NCBI GenBank assembly: GCA_031763025.1
Contig: JASSKH010000014.1
Coordinates: 9,910,563 to 9,974,562, forward strand
Source of the DNA: Macrocystis pyrifera
Taxonomy: Eukaryota > Sar > Phaeophyceae > Laminariales > Laminariaceae
Reading direction: 5' to 3'
DNA length: 64,000 nt
Part shown: positions 22,715-33,275 of the stretch, one piece after another
Position numbering within the stretch: the stretch's first letter is position 1
Layout: every line of letters starts with the position of its first letter
The notes under the pieces: generated by a model
What the model was told of the DNA's origin: nothing
The model's input: the letters and a program-made list of their open reading frames with translations, nothing else
Database searches by the model: none
Translations under genes and position numbers: made by a program

Positions 22715-23462
22715 TTCAAAATGTCACGGGTCGGGTCGGGTCGGGTCAAGAGGTTTTCAAAACTCACGGGTCGGGTCGGGTTGGGTCAAGAGTTTTTCAA
22801 ATCTCACGGGTCGGGTCGGGTCGGGTCAAGAGATGATGAAAAGCTCACGGGTTGGGTCAGATCATGACCCGCGAGAAACGGGTCACTCGCGGGTCGGGCC
22901 AGCGTGACTCTCGAGTTCTTTTCTGCTGACTCGCGGGTCGGACCCGCGCATCCGGCCCGCGGATCCGACACTCAAAGTACTTCCCGCTCCCTTACCGGAA
23001 GGCTTTTCTCGCACAAATACCCAATAATACTCCTTTGGTATCTTATTCAAACATTAAAACACTGTCAAAATCCATGTACGCATGCCCGCATCCACTAATA
23101 CCCACTACAGCCAGGCCACATATCGCTTGTGGGCACAAAAATGAATATTAAATTGTTTTTGAAGTGTCGACCCACGGGCCGGATTCGCAGGTCGAACCTG
23201 CTGGTCAAGATAAATAGCCTCGCGGGTCAAGGTGACCCGACCCGCATGAAACCCGTGTCTCACGGGTCAGTCCGAAGGTGGCGGTTCGGGTCGGGTCGGG
23301 TCAGGAGGTTTTGAAATCTCGCGGGTCGGGTCGGGCCGGGTCAGGATATTTTCAAATCTCACGGGTCGGGTCGGGTCGGGTCAACAACTTTCCAAATCTC
23401 GCGGGTCGGGTCGGGTCAGCTGACCCGACCCGACCCGACCCGTGAGATTTGACCTGACCCGC
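22715..23462 (+). repeat. GGGTC pentamer array with an inverted end
   Basis: Blocks of GGGTCGGGTCGGGTC alternate with CAAGAGGTTTTCAAATCTCAC-like spacers to give imperfect units of about 45-55 bp. The run is interrupted around 22990-23160. At about 23418 the orientation flips to GACCCGACCCGACCC, forming a head-to-head inverted repeat. Confidence 0.85.
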
Positions 23463-23586
23463 GAAAAGCCCTGGATATTTTGATGTGGCTGCGCTGACCA
23501 GCAGGACGAGCTGACTTGTTGCTGTTCATGCTTTCGATTTCCTTTTCGATTCCCAGCCGTCAACTTTTTGATTTTGGCATCGGGTT

Positions 23587-24368
23587 TTATAAATTTTGAA
23601 TACGTCAGCTGTGAGTTCGACTGATTAAATAGTCGATACTCAACTTTGCAAGCTGCGTAATACGTCTCGTCTATATTCCATTTTTACCGAATTTTACAAG
23701 TATTGTAATAAATCGAACGCGCGTATTCTATATGTAATTCCTTGTCAAAGATAGACCAGCGGCTCCCCTGGATGCTGCCCGGGTCAACAGGACAATTTTA
23801 AATAATCCTTCTGCGCACTGATACTATATAACCCGAACAAGGGATACTGATATGATGTTGCAACATGTCGAATTTGGCATTGGGTTGTAAATCGTTCATT
23901 TTTTCGGAGCCTAAAAAACGAAGGGAAACATGTTTTGACCAGGGACGACTCAGCGCGTTGTTTATTATCAATTCGATTTTCGATTTTCGATTTCAATTCT
24001 GTTTAGACACACCCACACAATCAATCCATAAATATTTGTGAAATGAAACGGTTTCGACATGTTGCAACATCCTATCATTCTCCCTTGTTCGGGTTATATA
24101 GTGTCAGTGCGCAGAATGATTATTTTTAATTGTTTGTCCTGTTGACCCGGGCAGCATCCAGGGGAGCCGCTGGCCTATATCTTTGACAAGGAATTACATT
24201 TAGAATATGCGCGTTAGGTTAATTGTCGAACCCACAGCTGACGTATTTAAAAAAATTATCAAATACTTGTAAAATTCCGTAAAAATGGAATATAGACGCA
24301 GCTTGCAAAGTTGAGTATCAACTATTTAATCAGTCGAACTCACAGCTGACGTATTTCAAAAAATTATC
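23587..24368. mobile_element. Foldback element with about 300-bp inverted arms
   Basis: Left arm about 23587-23880 and right arm about 24048-24368 are near-perfect inverted copies. They share the ends GACGTATTTCAAAA, the GTTGACCCGGGCAGCATCCAG block and the GTTGCAACATGTCGAA block. About 167 bp separate them, rich in GATTTTCGATTT. The right arm contains an extra internal copy of the terminal CACAGCTGACGTATTT at 24228. No transposase. A third terminus of the family opens the window. Confidence 0.85.
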
Positions 24369-24750
24369 ATGAGGCGCGCGAAGCGCGCAGAGCGTGCGAG
24401 CCTTTTTTTTCTTGGATTTTTCCAAGAAAAAAAAAGCCTCTTCATAGCGCGTCGGATACGAGGGTGGGGTGCCTTGTTTTGAAGCGCGTCGGATACGAGG
24501 GTGGGGTGCCTTGTTTTGAGTTTTTCTGTATGTGTGTGGGTGTGTGTGATTCAACATTTTTTTGGGCAACGTTTGACCACCGCTCTCGACGCACACCGCA
24601 CCAATTCCAGTCCCGGCGGGCTCTGTGCGCGCACACACACAAAAGAGACTTCCTCGTGCTGGTTCGGTGGTAAGTCATTCACAGTTGCTCGAGCTAGGTG
24701 GGGCAACGTGTGTTGGCACATGTCTGTGTTACGGGTCATGTTGTAAAAAA
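24365..24750 (-). repeat. Dispersed repeat R1, copy b
   Basis: Inverse-orientation partner of 10255-10605. It directly abuts the right end of the foldback element. It carries an internal tandem duplication of about 37 bp (GCGCGTCGGATACGAGGGTG, at about 24446 and 24483). The GCGCGAAGCGCGC start is self-complementary. Confidence 0.7.
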
Positions 24751-24779
24751 AAACGCAACGGTTTTATGCCTGCTGTCAC

Positions 24780-25520
24780 GTGTCACGTGTCCAAAGCAGG
24801 CAGACTGTGCTTGTCGACACCAGACATACGGGGCCCGTCCACAGCAGTCCACATGAGGCAGACTGTGCCTGTCGACAACAGGCGTGCTGGGCCTGTACAC
24901 AGCAGTCCACAGCAGGTAGAATGAGCCTGTCCACAGCAGTACATAGGCATGTCTACAGCTGCCTCGTCAGGTACGCCCGTCTACTCATCATGAACACGAC
25001 AGCAGACAGACTGCTCCTCCTCCTGTCGACAGCGCCCGTCTACAGCGGTCCACAAATGCGTCATAATCTCCCTCGCACCTTCCCGTGTGCTTCCCTCCCG
25101 TGTGTTCCCATCACCACGAAGTCACTCAGGGCCATCTATCTCCCAGGAGCCGAAGCAAGCGTATACATGGGTTCGACGAACGAACTCGTTGGCGGAGCCT
25201 CTCCTGTTCTTTTTGGTTGATGGAGGGCCGCTCGTCGTCCTTGCTGTTTTTCTTTTTTGGCGTTTCCCTTTGCCGCCGCCTGATACAATTGTGCCGCCTT
25301 TATAGTGCGTCCATCTTGCTGGGGCCAAAGCTGTGGACTGCTGTGGACGGGCCCAGTATGTGTGCGGTCCACAGGAGGAGCAGTCTGCCTGCTGTCGTGT
25401 TCATGAGTAGGCGGGTGGACCTTACGAGGTAGCTGTAGACACGCCCACTTTGTCTCCTGTGTACTGCTGTTGACAGGCTCAGTCTACCTGCTTTGGGTTG
25501 CTGTGTGCAGGCCTAGTACC
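24780..25520. repeat. Large inverted repeat built of CAGCAGTCCACAG units
   Basis: The left arm (about 24790-25060) is made of imperfect units such as CAGCAGTCCACAGCAGG with CAGACTGTGCCTGTCGACA. The right arm (about 25325-25520) carries the same units in inverse orientation (GTGGACTGCTGTGGACGGGC). A loop of about 260 bp separates them. It ends just before the Helitron Rep frame and may be its 5' non-coding part or a separate foldback insertion. Confidence 0.7.
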
Positions 25521-25583
25521 CTTCTGTTCCGTACTTTTGCCTTTTACCTCGTGTTATCTAGGGTCCTCCTGCTGTGGTAACTC

Positions 25584-26753
25584 GTGCTTGGTAGCGCCAA
25601 TGTCTCGGGGAGCGATGGGTACTGGCTCAATCAGCAAGAAAAACTGGAAAGCGCCGTCGAGCAGCTGCCCAGCCTCACAGTGTTCACTACGTACTCCGCC
25701 GCCGATCATCATCGGTTCGATCTTCACCGCCTTATGCCGTCCTTTCGAGAAGATGCTCCGCCCGACATTCAACAACGTAACCGCGCATTGATCGAAAACC
25801 CCCACCTCGCCGATTGGTGGTTTTCGGAGCGCTTGCGCCAGTGGAAAAAGGTTTTCCTCGGTCCGCAGATGACTGATCAGTTGTGGTATTGGGACCGCGC
25901 AGAGTGGCAGTCTCGGGCTAGCCTGCACGTGCACGGACGCAGCGCTTGGGGTTGCGAGCCCGACGGGCGTATGACAGACCTGTCGCGTACTTTTCTAAAA
26001 GGTTCCTTGGCACGGAGACACGACGGCAGCGACGATGGGACTGAACACATCGCACGTGATGGCGTCGGGGAGTCTGCCTGTAGCGATGGAGGGGTCAGTG
26101 ACGAAGAGTACGAACGGGTGAAAGGGGAAATGTGCGTGTTCTTGGCGGGCGTGGGCTTCACTGCTAAAAATCCCACCCCGCCTCAGGACGGCATACCCCT
26201 CGGCGAAGAAGCTCGGCGGCAGGGATTGCAGGAGCTTGCCAGGGATATGCGCGACTTCGACTGGGAGGACGAGGCTGCCGTAAGGGACCGCTACGCCATG
26301 CTCGTCAATGTGACTCAGCGACACACGCGGTGTGGTGCGCATTGCTTGCGACGAGGAAAATGCCGTTTCGGATACCTGCACGACCGCCAGGAAACGCTTC
26401 AGATAACGGCTCACCCCCTCGTTAGCCCACCGACTAACCGAGTCGAGGATTGGCAGGTTGTCGTGCTCCCTCCGCGCTCGTCGCCACCAGCAGATGGAGA
26501 GGAGGGGGAGGGGGAGCATGACGGCTACGTCAATCGACATGTTGTCGTGCAGATCGTGGGAGGGGGTGGCAACGTTGACGCGTCGTTCGTCGTCGATCGT
26601 GGCATGGCGTACCACTATATGGTCAAGTACGCCAGTAGGGGGAGTCCAGAAGCAGAGACGCTCAAAAGCTCTTTACCGACATTATCAACGACGCCAGCGA
26701 ACAGGCGACAGATGAACGCCCGTCCATGCCTCGGATGCTCCAGTCTGCCATGA
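25584..26753 (+). pseudogene. Helitron Rep domain (N-terminal part)
   Basis: Starts within the family motif SGSDGYW. It continues with TVFTTYSAADHH (conserved F-T-SaaD), NPHLADWWFSERLRQW, and LWYWDRAEWQSRASLHVHG, which contains the HUH motif (H-V-H). Around residue 340 lies AYHYMVKYASRG, the two-tyrosine catalytic motif with its lysine. Both Rep nuclease signatures are thus intact in this segment. From about 26667 this frame no longer matches the family; the family-like reading continues in the next frame, which is consistent with a one-base change in the run CAAAAG. A run of glutamate/glycine codons sits near 26500. No host promoter was identified. Confidence 0.85.
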
Positions 26754-27760
26754 TGCGGTGCACCACGCGCAGAGACATGGGTGCTCAGGAGGTTCAGCAC
26801 CTCAACATGCAGGAGGAAAGTGTTGATCACAACCTCTCGTTCCCCGAGGCAACTACGCAGAGAGATTCTGTCGAACTCGTCGCGGGTTCTGATGGGAGGC
26901 CTAGAATTCGACGTGACCTCCTCGCCGCATACAGCGAGAGGTTTGATGCTCACACGTGGCCGCAGCGCGCAATGCTGCCCAACGACACCCTGCGCGAGAT
27001 GTCCTGTGCCGAATTCGCCATGACATTCTACGTCGGCACAGACGGCCTCATCAAGCGCTTCAGGGGTTCCAGGAATCGGGTCATAACCTACCGACCATTC
27101 AATTCTTCTGACCCTCGCGGCGACAACTATCCTGACTACTGCCGTAATAGCTTGGTCAAGTTTTGCCCCTGGCAGGGCTGCTACGCTAGCGGGTGGGGTG
27201 GAGCTGAGGGCGACGTCGCCACCACAGTCGACGTCGACAAACGACAAGCCATGGTTAGCACGTGGACTGCATTCGCGGAGGCAATACTCCTTCTTCCTTA
27301 TGCACAGCATCCTCCTGGCTTCTCTGCTGTAGACTTGCGCCTAGCCCTTCGTCGTCCCCGTCGGCAACGTAAACGACGGGTCCCAGGCAGACCAGAGAAT
27401 GGCAACACCGACGACAGCGACGCCAGCAAACGCAGCCGAGATAGCGACGACGACGAAGACGGGCCTAACCTCGACGGTGTCTACAGAGGGTCAGGAGTCC
27501 GGCCGGGTGACCTCTCCGAACGCAGGCGGTGGCACGACAGTGCAGACTATGATTGGGGGAGGAGCGACTGGGTGGGACAGGCGGGCGTTGCAGCAGAGGC
27601 GGAATCCTGGGTTAAAGAGATGCAGCGGTCTGGCCGAGATGCCTTGGCGTCAGGAACCACTGCGATCGGACCACCTCTTAACACAAAGCAAGCCCACGCG
27701 GTCAATATCGTGCGACAACACGACTTGCAGCTTCAAGCGTTTCGGCAGGAGAGGAGGTAA
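26726..27760 (+). pseudogene. Helitron middle region (Rep to helicase linker)
   Basis: Family-like sequence resumes with MPRMLQSAMMRCTTRRDMGA and QEVQHLNMQEESVDHNLSF, the segment that follows the Rep catalytic tyrosines in Helitrons. Then come CYASGWGG, a PYAQHPPGF region and an acidic low-complexity linker (DSDASKRSRDSDDDEDG). The tail LNTKQAHAVNIVRQHDLQLQ is the usual lead-in to the helicase Walker A motif. The frame ends at 27760, and the Walker A reading lies in another frame just downstream. Confidence 0.8.
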
Positions 27761-27761
27761 G

Positions 27762-27920
27762 TCGTCAAGGCCTCGAACCCCCCGAGCCGCTGCGTATGAT
27801 TATGGCCGGGACGGCTGACACTGGCAAGACTGTTGTTATCAACGAGATGGTACGGGCGGTCGGCCCTGAAAAGTTCAAACTGCTGGCGCCTACCGGAAAC
27901 GCTGCCTGTGGGATCGAGGG
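27762..27920 (+). pseudogene. Helitron helicase motif I segment
   Basis: Encodes PPEPLRMIMAGTADTGKTVV followed by APTGNAACGIEG. GTADTGKT is the Walker A loop of the PIF1-like helicase; the usual GTAGTGKS has D in place of the second G. The segment ends at GAGGG|GTAGGT, which can act as a donor to the exon at 28130 with the frame kept. Alternatively GVGAIHS, readable in another frame, is the eroded TiHS motif and the intron starts about 20 bases later. Confidence 0.75.
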
Positions 27921-28129
27921 GTAGGTGCGATACACTCCAAGTGTTCTCTCGTCGTTAAGCGGTTTAAATCGGCATTTACGTGCAAAAGTTACGTCTACTT
28001 CCCAAACCCTACATTGCCTGTTTGCGTGTTGCCATTGTTCTCAGAGTTGCCGTTAATTACGTCGTGAAAACCAACACCAAACACTTGGATTTCGCCTTCC
28101 CGCGTTTCGGGTTATCAGACTCTTCACAG

Positions 28130-29190
28130 TGGCTTGAGGATCCCTGTCAAGAAGAGAGCTGGGGCGGGCGCGGACGGAAGCGCCCTTAAATCTGTGGCCT
28201 TAAAAGACCTCCAAGAGCGATTCGAAGGTGTCAAGTACATGCTCGTTGACGAGATGTCCATGGTCGGGCAGGACCTCCTTGGCCTCATGAGCATTCGGGG
28301 CAGACAGGCCGTGGCCGGTCGTACCCCAGACGGTAACGACGGTCGCGAGCGGGGCTTGTTCGGCGGCCTCAGCGTCATCCTCGTCGGGGATCCCATGCAG
28401 CTGCCTCCGGTAGGTGCTGCGCCAATGTGGAGCGACGGACCGGGGGCAGCAGGACACTCCGTGGAGGGGCGCGCGGCTTGGCTGGGCCTCGATGCTGCCG
28501 TTGAGCTCACCGAGGTCATGCGCCAGGTGGGGGATGCCCGGGAAGCTATCCGACGCGCGCTCATCGCCGTCGCTGAAGGAAGAGCGCGGCTGGAACACTT
28601 CGACCTCTTCCGGACCAGGATGCGTTCCCAAGTTCCTGACGCAGAGCAAGCAACTTTCCGTGACGCCGTCCACCTTTTCCCCACAAACGCGGAAGCCGAC
28701 GATTGGAATTGGGAGCGTCTAAACCTCCTGGGCGCAGAAATTGCTCTCGTTGTCGCCTCGCACACAGTCGGTGGTTACACGAATGTTTCCGCTGAACGTT
28801 TCAGAAACCTCGCGCCAAACCTATACCTCGCGGTTGGAGAACGTGTTTTTATCAACAACAACGTGTGTTCGTCTGCGGGTCTCGCGAATGGTGCAGCTGG
28901 AGAAATCGTGTATATGCAGTGGAGGGATCAGCCTGGCGCAGAGAGGCCGCCTGCACTCCCTACGGTTGTCTACGTGCGAATTCAGAACTTCCGCGGCAAA
29001 CAGTTCTTCAGGGACCGCTCGGTTGTCGTTAACGGGGAGGCCGTTGACCTCCTCAACGTTCCGATCGTCCCCATGGAAGCGCAGGATGAGATGGGCCCTG
29101 CAGCCAGCAGCAGGAGGACTGAACGGGCTCGCTGTTTCAGATCTCAGTTGCCGATTAAACTAGCCTTTGGCGCACGCACCACAAGAGCCA
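28130..29190 (+). pseudogene. Helitron PIF1-like helicase, motifs II-IV
   Basis: After TCTTCACAG the reading is GLRIPVKKRAG, then YMLVDEMSMVGQDLL (Walker B, DE), GGLSVILVGDPMQLPPVG (motif III with the glutamine) and VELTEVMRQ. LFPTNAEADDWNWERL, NNNVCSSAGLANGAAGEIVY and LPIKLAF lead into motif V. These are PIF1/RecD-type helicase signatures in the correct order. The frame shifts at about 29190 in the stretch encoding THKSQGATLD. Confidence 0.9.
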
Positions 29191-30022
29191 GGGCGCCACT
29201 CTTGACCGTGTTGTCCTCGACATCGGCAAACGGGAAATCAACGACGGGCAGACTTTCACGGTCCTCAGTAGGTGTCGTGACATCAACAACATGCTGCTGG
29301 AGGACTTTAGCAAAGAACATCTGCAGGCCATCGGGAACAGCGTGTCCTTCCCGGCGCGGTTGGCCGCCCTCGATAGGATACGCTCCCTTGAGGATCGGAC
29401 GCGACATACGTTTGGTTTGCCTGCTTTGACGAGAGAACCGCGGCCGGCTAGGCCTACAACTACAAGTAACAGAGGAGGAATGTGGCGCGGAAGAACGAGT
29501 GGGAGGGCGAGGGGCCTGGACCGTGGGCGGGGCAGAAGTGGCCACGGTGGAGGACAAGCATCCATCAATAGGGCGCCAGGAACACATGGGCGTGGGTCAT
29601 GAGGGGGGGCTGGAGGGCGCCCTCCGCTCGCCCTGTCGCCACCACCACCCTGGGAAGACTATGCCATCCGTGAGATAGGGAGGGCAAGTACGAACTCTTG
29701 GTTTTACGTCCCGCTCCTCTTGGATGCCTTCGGTGTTCAACGGCCGTTGACCTTCGTCAGGCCTCCACGGTGGGACCTGTACAGGCCTCCACGGTGGGAC
29801 CTGTACGTTCAATGCTACCGGCACGCTCTTGCAGATAACCACATTTGCCGTGAGTCTTTTGTCGGAAGTGGGGATGCAGCCACATATATACAACGAGACG
29901 ATCAAGAGCTGCTCATGGATTTGAACGGCGAGGCAGCGCAGTTCATCGTGCACTGGATTCCTGAATTGAGACGCACACTGGATGCCACCGTCCCCCTGCC
30001 AAACGTCAACTTCGAACGTTGA
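29190..30022 (+). pseudogene. Helitron helicase C-terminus plus unknown extension
   Basis: The first part encodes HKSQGATLDRVVLDIGKR and FTVLSRCRDINNMLLEDF, helicase motifs V-VI with the conserved SR and arginine. An Arg/Gly-rich tail follows to a TGA at 29600. In the same frame the sequence stays open for another 140 codons, to 30022. This part includes WFYVPLLLDAFGVQRPLTFV, a 24-bp tandem duplication (RPPRWDLY twice, 29759-29806), and a hydrophilic, well-composed stretch ending VPLPNVNFER. I do not recognise it. It may be a C-terminal domain cut off by the TGA, or a separate small gene. Confidence 0.65.
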
Positions 30023-30169
30023 ATTCAGCGGGGGGAGGGGATTACAGAGTTTGAACGTCAACGGTTCCGTCCTTGGATTAAAGGTTAAGGTTGACCAAAA
30101 TTTCAACATTTTTTTTTTCATATTTTGAATAATACCACAGTAACATTTTTCATAAATAATAGTAACAAC

Positions 30170-30240
30170 AAAATGGAAGAAATCCTGGTGTGTCACCAGA
30201 ATGCCAGGTTGCGCATTCGCAACACGGATTGGGATCGCTG
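30170..30240 (+). other. Twin hairpins downstream of the Helitron
   Basis: Two perfect hairpins lie side by side: CTGGTGTGTCACCAG at 30186-30200 and GTTGCGCATTCGCAAC at 30209-30224. Helitron 3' ends carry a short hairpin just before CTRR. No clear CTRR follows at the usual distance, so the assignment is tentative. Confidence 0.35.
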
Positions 30241-30420
30241 CTGGCCCTTGCTTAGGTCGAAACGGGGTCGTATGACTCTGATCATGTTCGCTGTGATCTG
30301 GATTGTAACGTCTCTGGATCGCTGCTGGACCAGCTGGGGGGTCGTCCGAAACAACACGACCTTAAAACAAGCAACACAGCCTGAAAAGAAAAAACATTTC
30401 GTTGCCGCAAAAACGGTGCA

Positions 30421-30625
30421 TCGCAGATTTGACTACTACAGGTATTACTGAGGTCGCGCCTCATTACCACCAATTACTATTACGGGGGTCCATAGTTAAC
30501 AGGATCAAATATTGTTAGTAAAAATAGATAAATATATAGGTTTTTATGTATGCCATAGGTCCTGTTAACTATAGACCTCCATAGTAGTAAAAACGATTCT
30601 TATATTTCCACTCAGTCAGGTGAGC
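30421..30625 (+). repeat. Dispersed repeat R6, copy split by a MITE
   Basis: Matches 7122-7226 in inverse orientation. It carries GAGGTCGCGCCTC (a small hairpin), CCAATTACTA, then, after the MITE, a diverged TATATTTCC block. The MITE sits exactly at the TA of CCAATTACTA. Confidence 0.7.
30480..30584 (-). mobile_element. TTACGGGGG MITE, copy 2 (nested in R6)
   Basis: 105 bp with inverted ends (TTACGGGGGTCCATAG / CTATAGACCTCCATAG), flanked by TA on both sides. The related empty site at 7 kb shows a single TA here. TA target, short inverted ends and no coding sequence point to a Tc1/mariner-type MITE. Confidence 0.9.
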
Positions 30626-32002
30626 AAGTTCGAGTTTTCCGAACGGCCACACGAATACTGAGGCTGCACCTCTGTGCTGCTGAGGCGACACGCGTCCTGC
30701 TTCCTCTGATATGCCTGCGCCTTCCCCCCCGAAGCGTTGCACGCTTCAAAGCAGCGCAGTAGCGCCTGTCTCCTTGTGACCTTGTGAAGCCTGAGCCAGC
30801 CATGCCAAACAAGAGGTACCAAGTATGATAGGTGAGAGCGAAACAGATTTATTGCAGGAAGCGCCCTGAATCTTGAATGTGAAAAATTTGCGGCGGAACT
30901 AATTACTTCCATCATGGAACCACCTTGTCAAGACTCGAGAAAAATATTTTGTGGGGGTGGGGGTGGGTGGGTAGGTAGGTGCCTGCCAATATTGAGCCCT
31001 GGGCACCATCCATCTGCCAATCGACCTCCCCAAGCCTGGAAGGACCATGGTGAAGAAACTGGACACGTGCTATGGAATACGGAAGGGGAGGGGTGCCCCT
31101 GTGGTCGTGCACTCGTGGACGGAGGTCGTGAATAAAGTGAGTACCAGCAACACGGCAGCGGTAGACTTTTTTCTGTTGCCTTGCTCCCGATGTTGAATTT
31201 TGACGCACCTTTATGACCTTTGGAGCAAGTGGGGGGGGGGGGGGTGGCACATAGGGCTGTTGTTGAGAAACCGAATCGGACGTTGGTATCTTGGATCCTG
31301 CGGAGATCTATCGCGTTGAATCTCGCCCATCCTCTGTCCAGGCACCGCCGTGCCTCAGGGTATGGGTGAGCGCAGGCCTACCTTTGTTGGGGGGATGGCT
31401 GCCTCTTGTTGTGCACTATACTGGCGCACGACAATGAATCGCAAATGTGAGATATTGTATTATCATAGCGGCGTCGCCATTGCTCGCAGGAGCTCGCGTA
31501 GATCTCTGTTGCACATCACCGTGCTCACCAGGATTTTGACAGAGCCGGTAACCGACTCCGAACCTCTTATTTTACAGGTGATCTTGGGAGGGCCGGCTTG
31601 GTATTAATAGTGCTGCTTCTCAAGAAACAGGGGAGAATGCGCCCCAAAACGTATGAGTGAACAGCAGCAGTTATTGTAGTAGCGGCAACGAAAGTACGAG
31701 TACCAGCACAGCATTCAGATACCAGGTACCAGGTGGTGCAGCACGTACACGTAGTACCTGTGTGCTGGACACCTTGGTGCATATCATTGCGATCTGTTCG
31801 TACGTACCTGGAGTGTGTGTTCGCATCCAGCCGTTCTTTCACTCGTCGGTACTTAGACCTGGGACGAGGCGCTATGTGCACTGTTTGATATTGTCACTCT
31901 TTCACTTGCTACTCTCGTGTCTCGTGACAGTCGAACACATAGTACAACCCGTCATCATCAACTGTTACATTCTGAATTAACCGCAGCCGCCGCAGGCTAT
32001 TA
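30626..32002. other. Stretch without a recognised gene
   Basis: Short frames only. A 99-residue - strand frame (30616-30915) has coding-like composition but no recognisable family. A G run lies at about 31230. Confidence 0.35.
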
Positions 32003-32107
32003 TTACGGGAGACCATGGTAAACAGGACCAAATATTGTTGGTAAAAATAGGTAAATATGTGGTTTTTTATGCATGCCATAGGTCCTATTAACTATGGTCC
32101 CCCGTCA
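32003..32107 (-). mobile_element. TTACGGGGG MITE, copy 3
   Basis: Full-length copy (TTACGGGAGACCATGG to CTATGGTCCCCCGTCA). TA on the left side only; the right side has changed. Confidence 0.85.
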
Positions 32108-33170
32108 TGGTGGTGAGAGGCTATAGAGGAGCGATTCTCAGTGGGCACTTCGGGAGGCAAAAGCTCGATCGACAGCGGACAGAAGCGGCACTCGGGCAGC
32201 TATTAAATACCTACTACTGTAGCAACCCAGAGACGCAACCGGCAGGAGACGCTTCGTACAGCCATACTTGCACTCCTACTGAACGCGATGTTTTTGTGTA
32301 CTTCGGTTACTGCACACAGCAGTAATATGATATTTTATCCGAGCAGAGGGGTTGAGCTGTTCGCTCATAACAAATGGACGGAGCGAAAAGGCCTTCGCCC
32401 GCTGTTTGTGCTGCTGTACACTGCTGTACACGCCCATATGTGTTCAAAAATTTAGAATGTGTTTGGGCTTTGGGATGCCTATGCATGCAAACGCCTTGAA
32501 ACGAATAAAGAGTGGTGTGTTCCATTATGTTATTTAATTACTCTGTCCTGCTGTAACCTGTGGAACTCTGGTATTTGTACGACAGGAGTACAAGTAAAGC
32601 AGTACGTACCACGAGGGTAGTTTAGTTGCGGCTTCGGCTAACGGCCGGCACAACCACACCAGCCCCAAGCGTAAGGTCTGCTTGGCTGCTGGTGTGATGT
32701 GAGGTCGCTGTGCTTGGAACCTTTTCTCATTTATGAATACGAAATTTAGCCTGCTGGGCCATCTCCCGGTTTTTTAAATCGAACGAATCTGTGTCGTGGG
32801 ATTGAGAATTAGCACGGAGACCACCGGTGTGCTTGATGTCCACGGGTAGAAAGAGCGGTGAGGGACACACAGCTGTACGAAAGTATTCTTCACACGTTAC
32901 ATGGTTGAATAGTGAGTCCGCCCAGGCGGCCGATGGCTTGGTGGTTTCGCTACCCTCAACACTACTATTAATAGTCAGTTGTCGAGTGCTGAGAAGCGAT
33001 CGGCTTGCGCACTTTAAAACTACCATGTACGTAGCAGGTAGGTTTTACTGTAGAACAAGGCGAGGACGAGATGCAGTCCAGCAGATTGTGATGTGAACTT
33101 GCCAACTTGAGAGGATTGATGCTTCGAGCCCCGAACTCTCTCTACTCTGTGGATGGTTTTATTACTCTTA
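32108..33170. other. Stretch without a recognised gene
   Basis: No recognisable domain on either strand. Confidence 0.4.
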
Positions 33171-33275
33171 TAACGGGGGGCCATAGTTAATAGGACCTGC
33201 GGTACACACGAAAACCTATATATTTACCCATTTTTACTAACAATATTTGGTCCTATTTACTATGGTCCCCCGTAA
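33171..33275 (+). mobile_element. TTACGGGGG MITE, copy 4
   Basis: Full-length copy from TAACGGGGGG to CCCCCGTAA, inserted in an ACTCTTA...AGAGTA context. Confidence 0.85.

Larger units (their letters stand above)
25584..30022 (+). mobile_element. Helitron (Rep/PIF1-helicase DNA transposon), degenerate
   Basis: A rolling-circle transposon whose single large protein carries a Helitron-like N domain, an HUH Rep nuclease and a PIF1-family helicase, all recognisable in order on the + strand. The coding sequence is interrupted by frame changes near 26667, 27755 and 29190, and probably by an intron at about 27921-28129. The N-terminus before GSDGYW is missing, because an in-frame stop lies at 25578. 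Element ends were not fixed: I found no convincing TC 5' end. Candidate 3' structures are the hairpins at 30186-30224. The number of breaks suggests an inactive copy. Confidence 0.9.

Noticed and set aside
22715-23462. GGGTC array as a telomere-like repeat
   Set aside because: The unit is not a known telomere repeat, is mixed with spacers and is internal.
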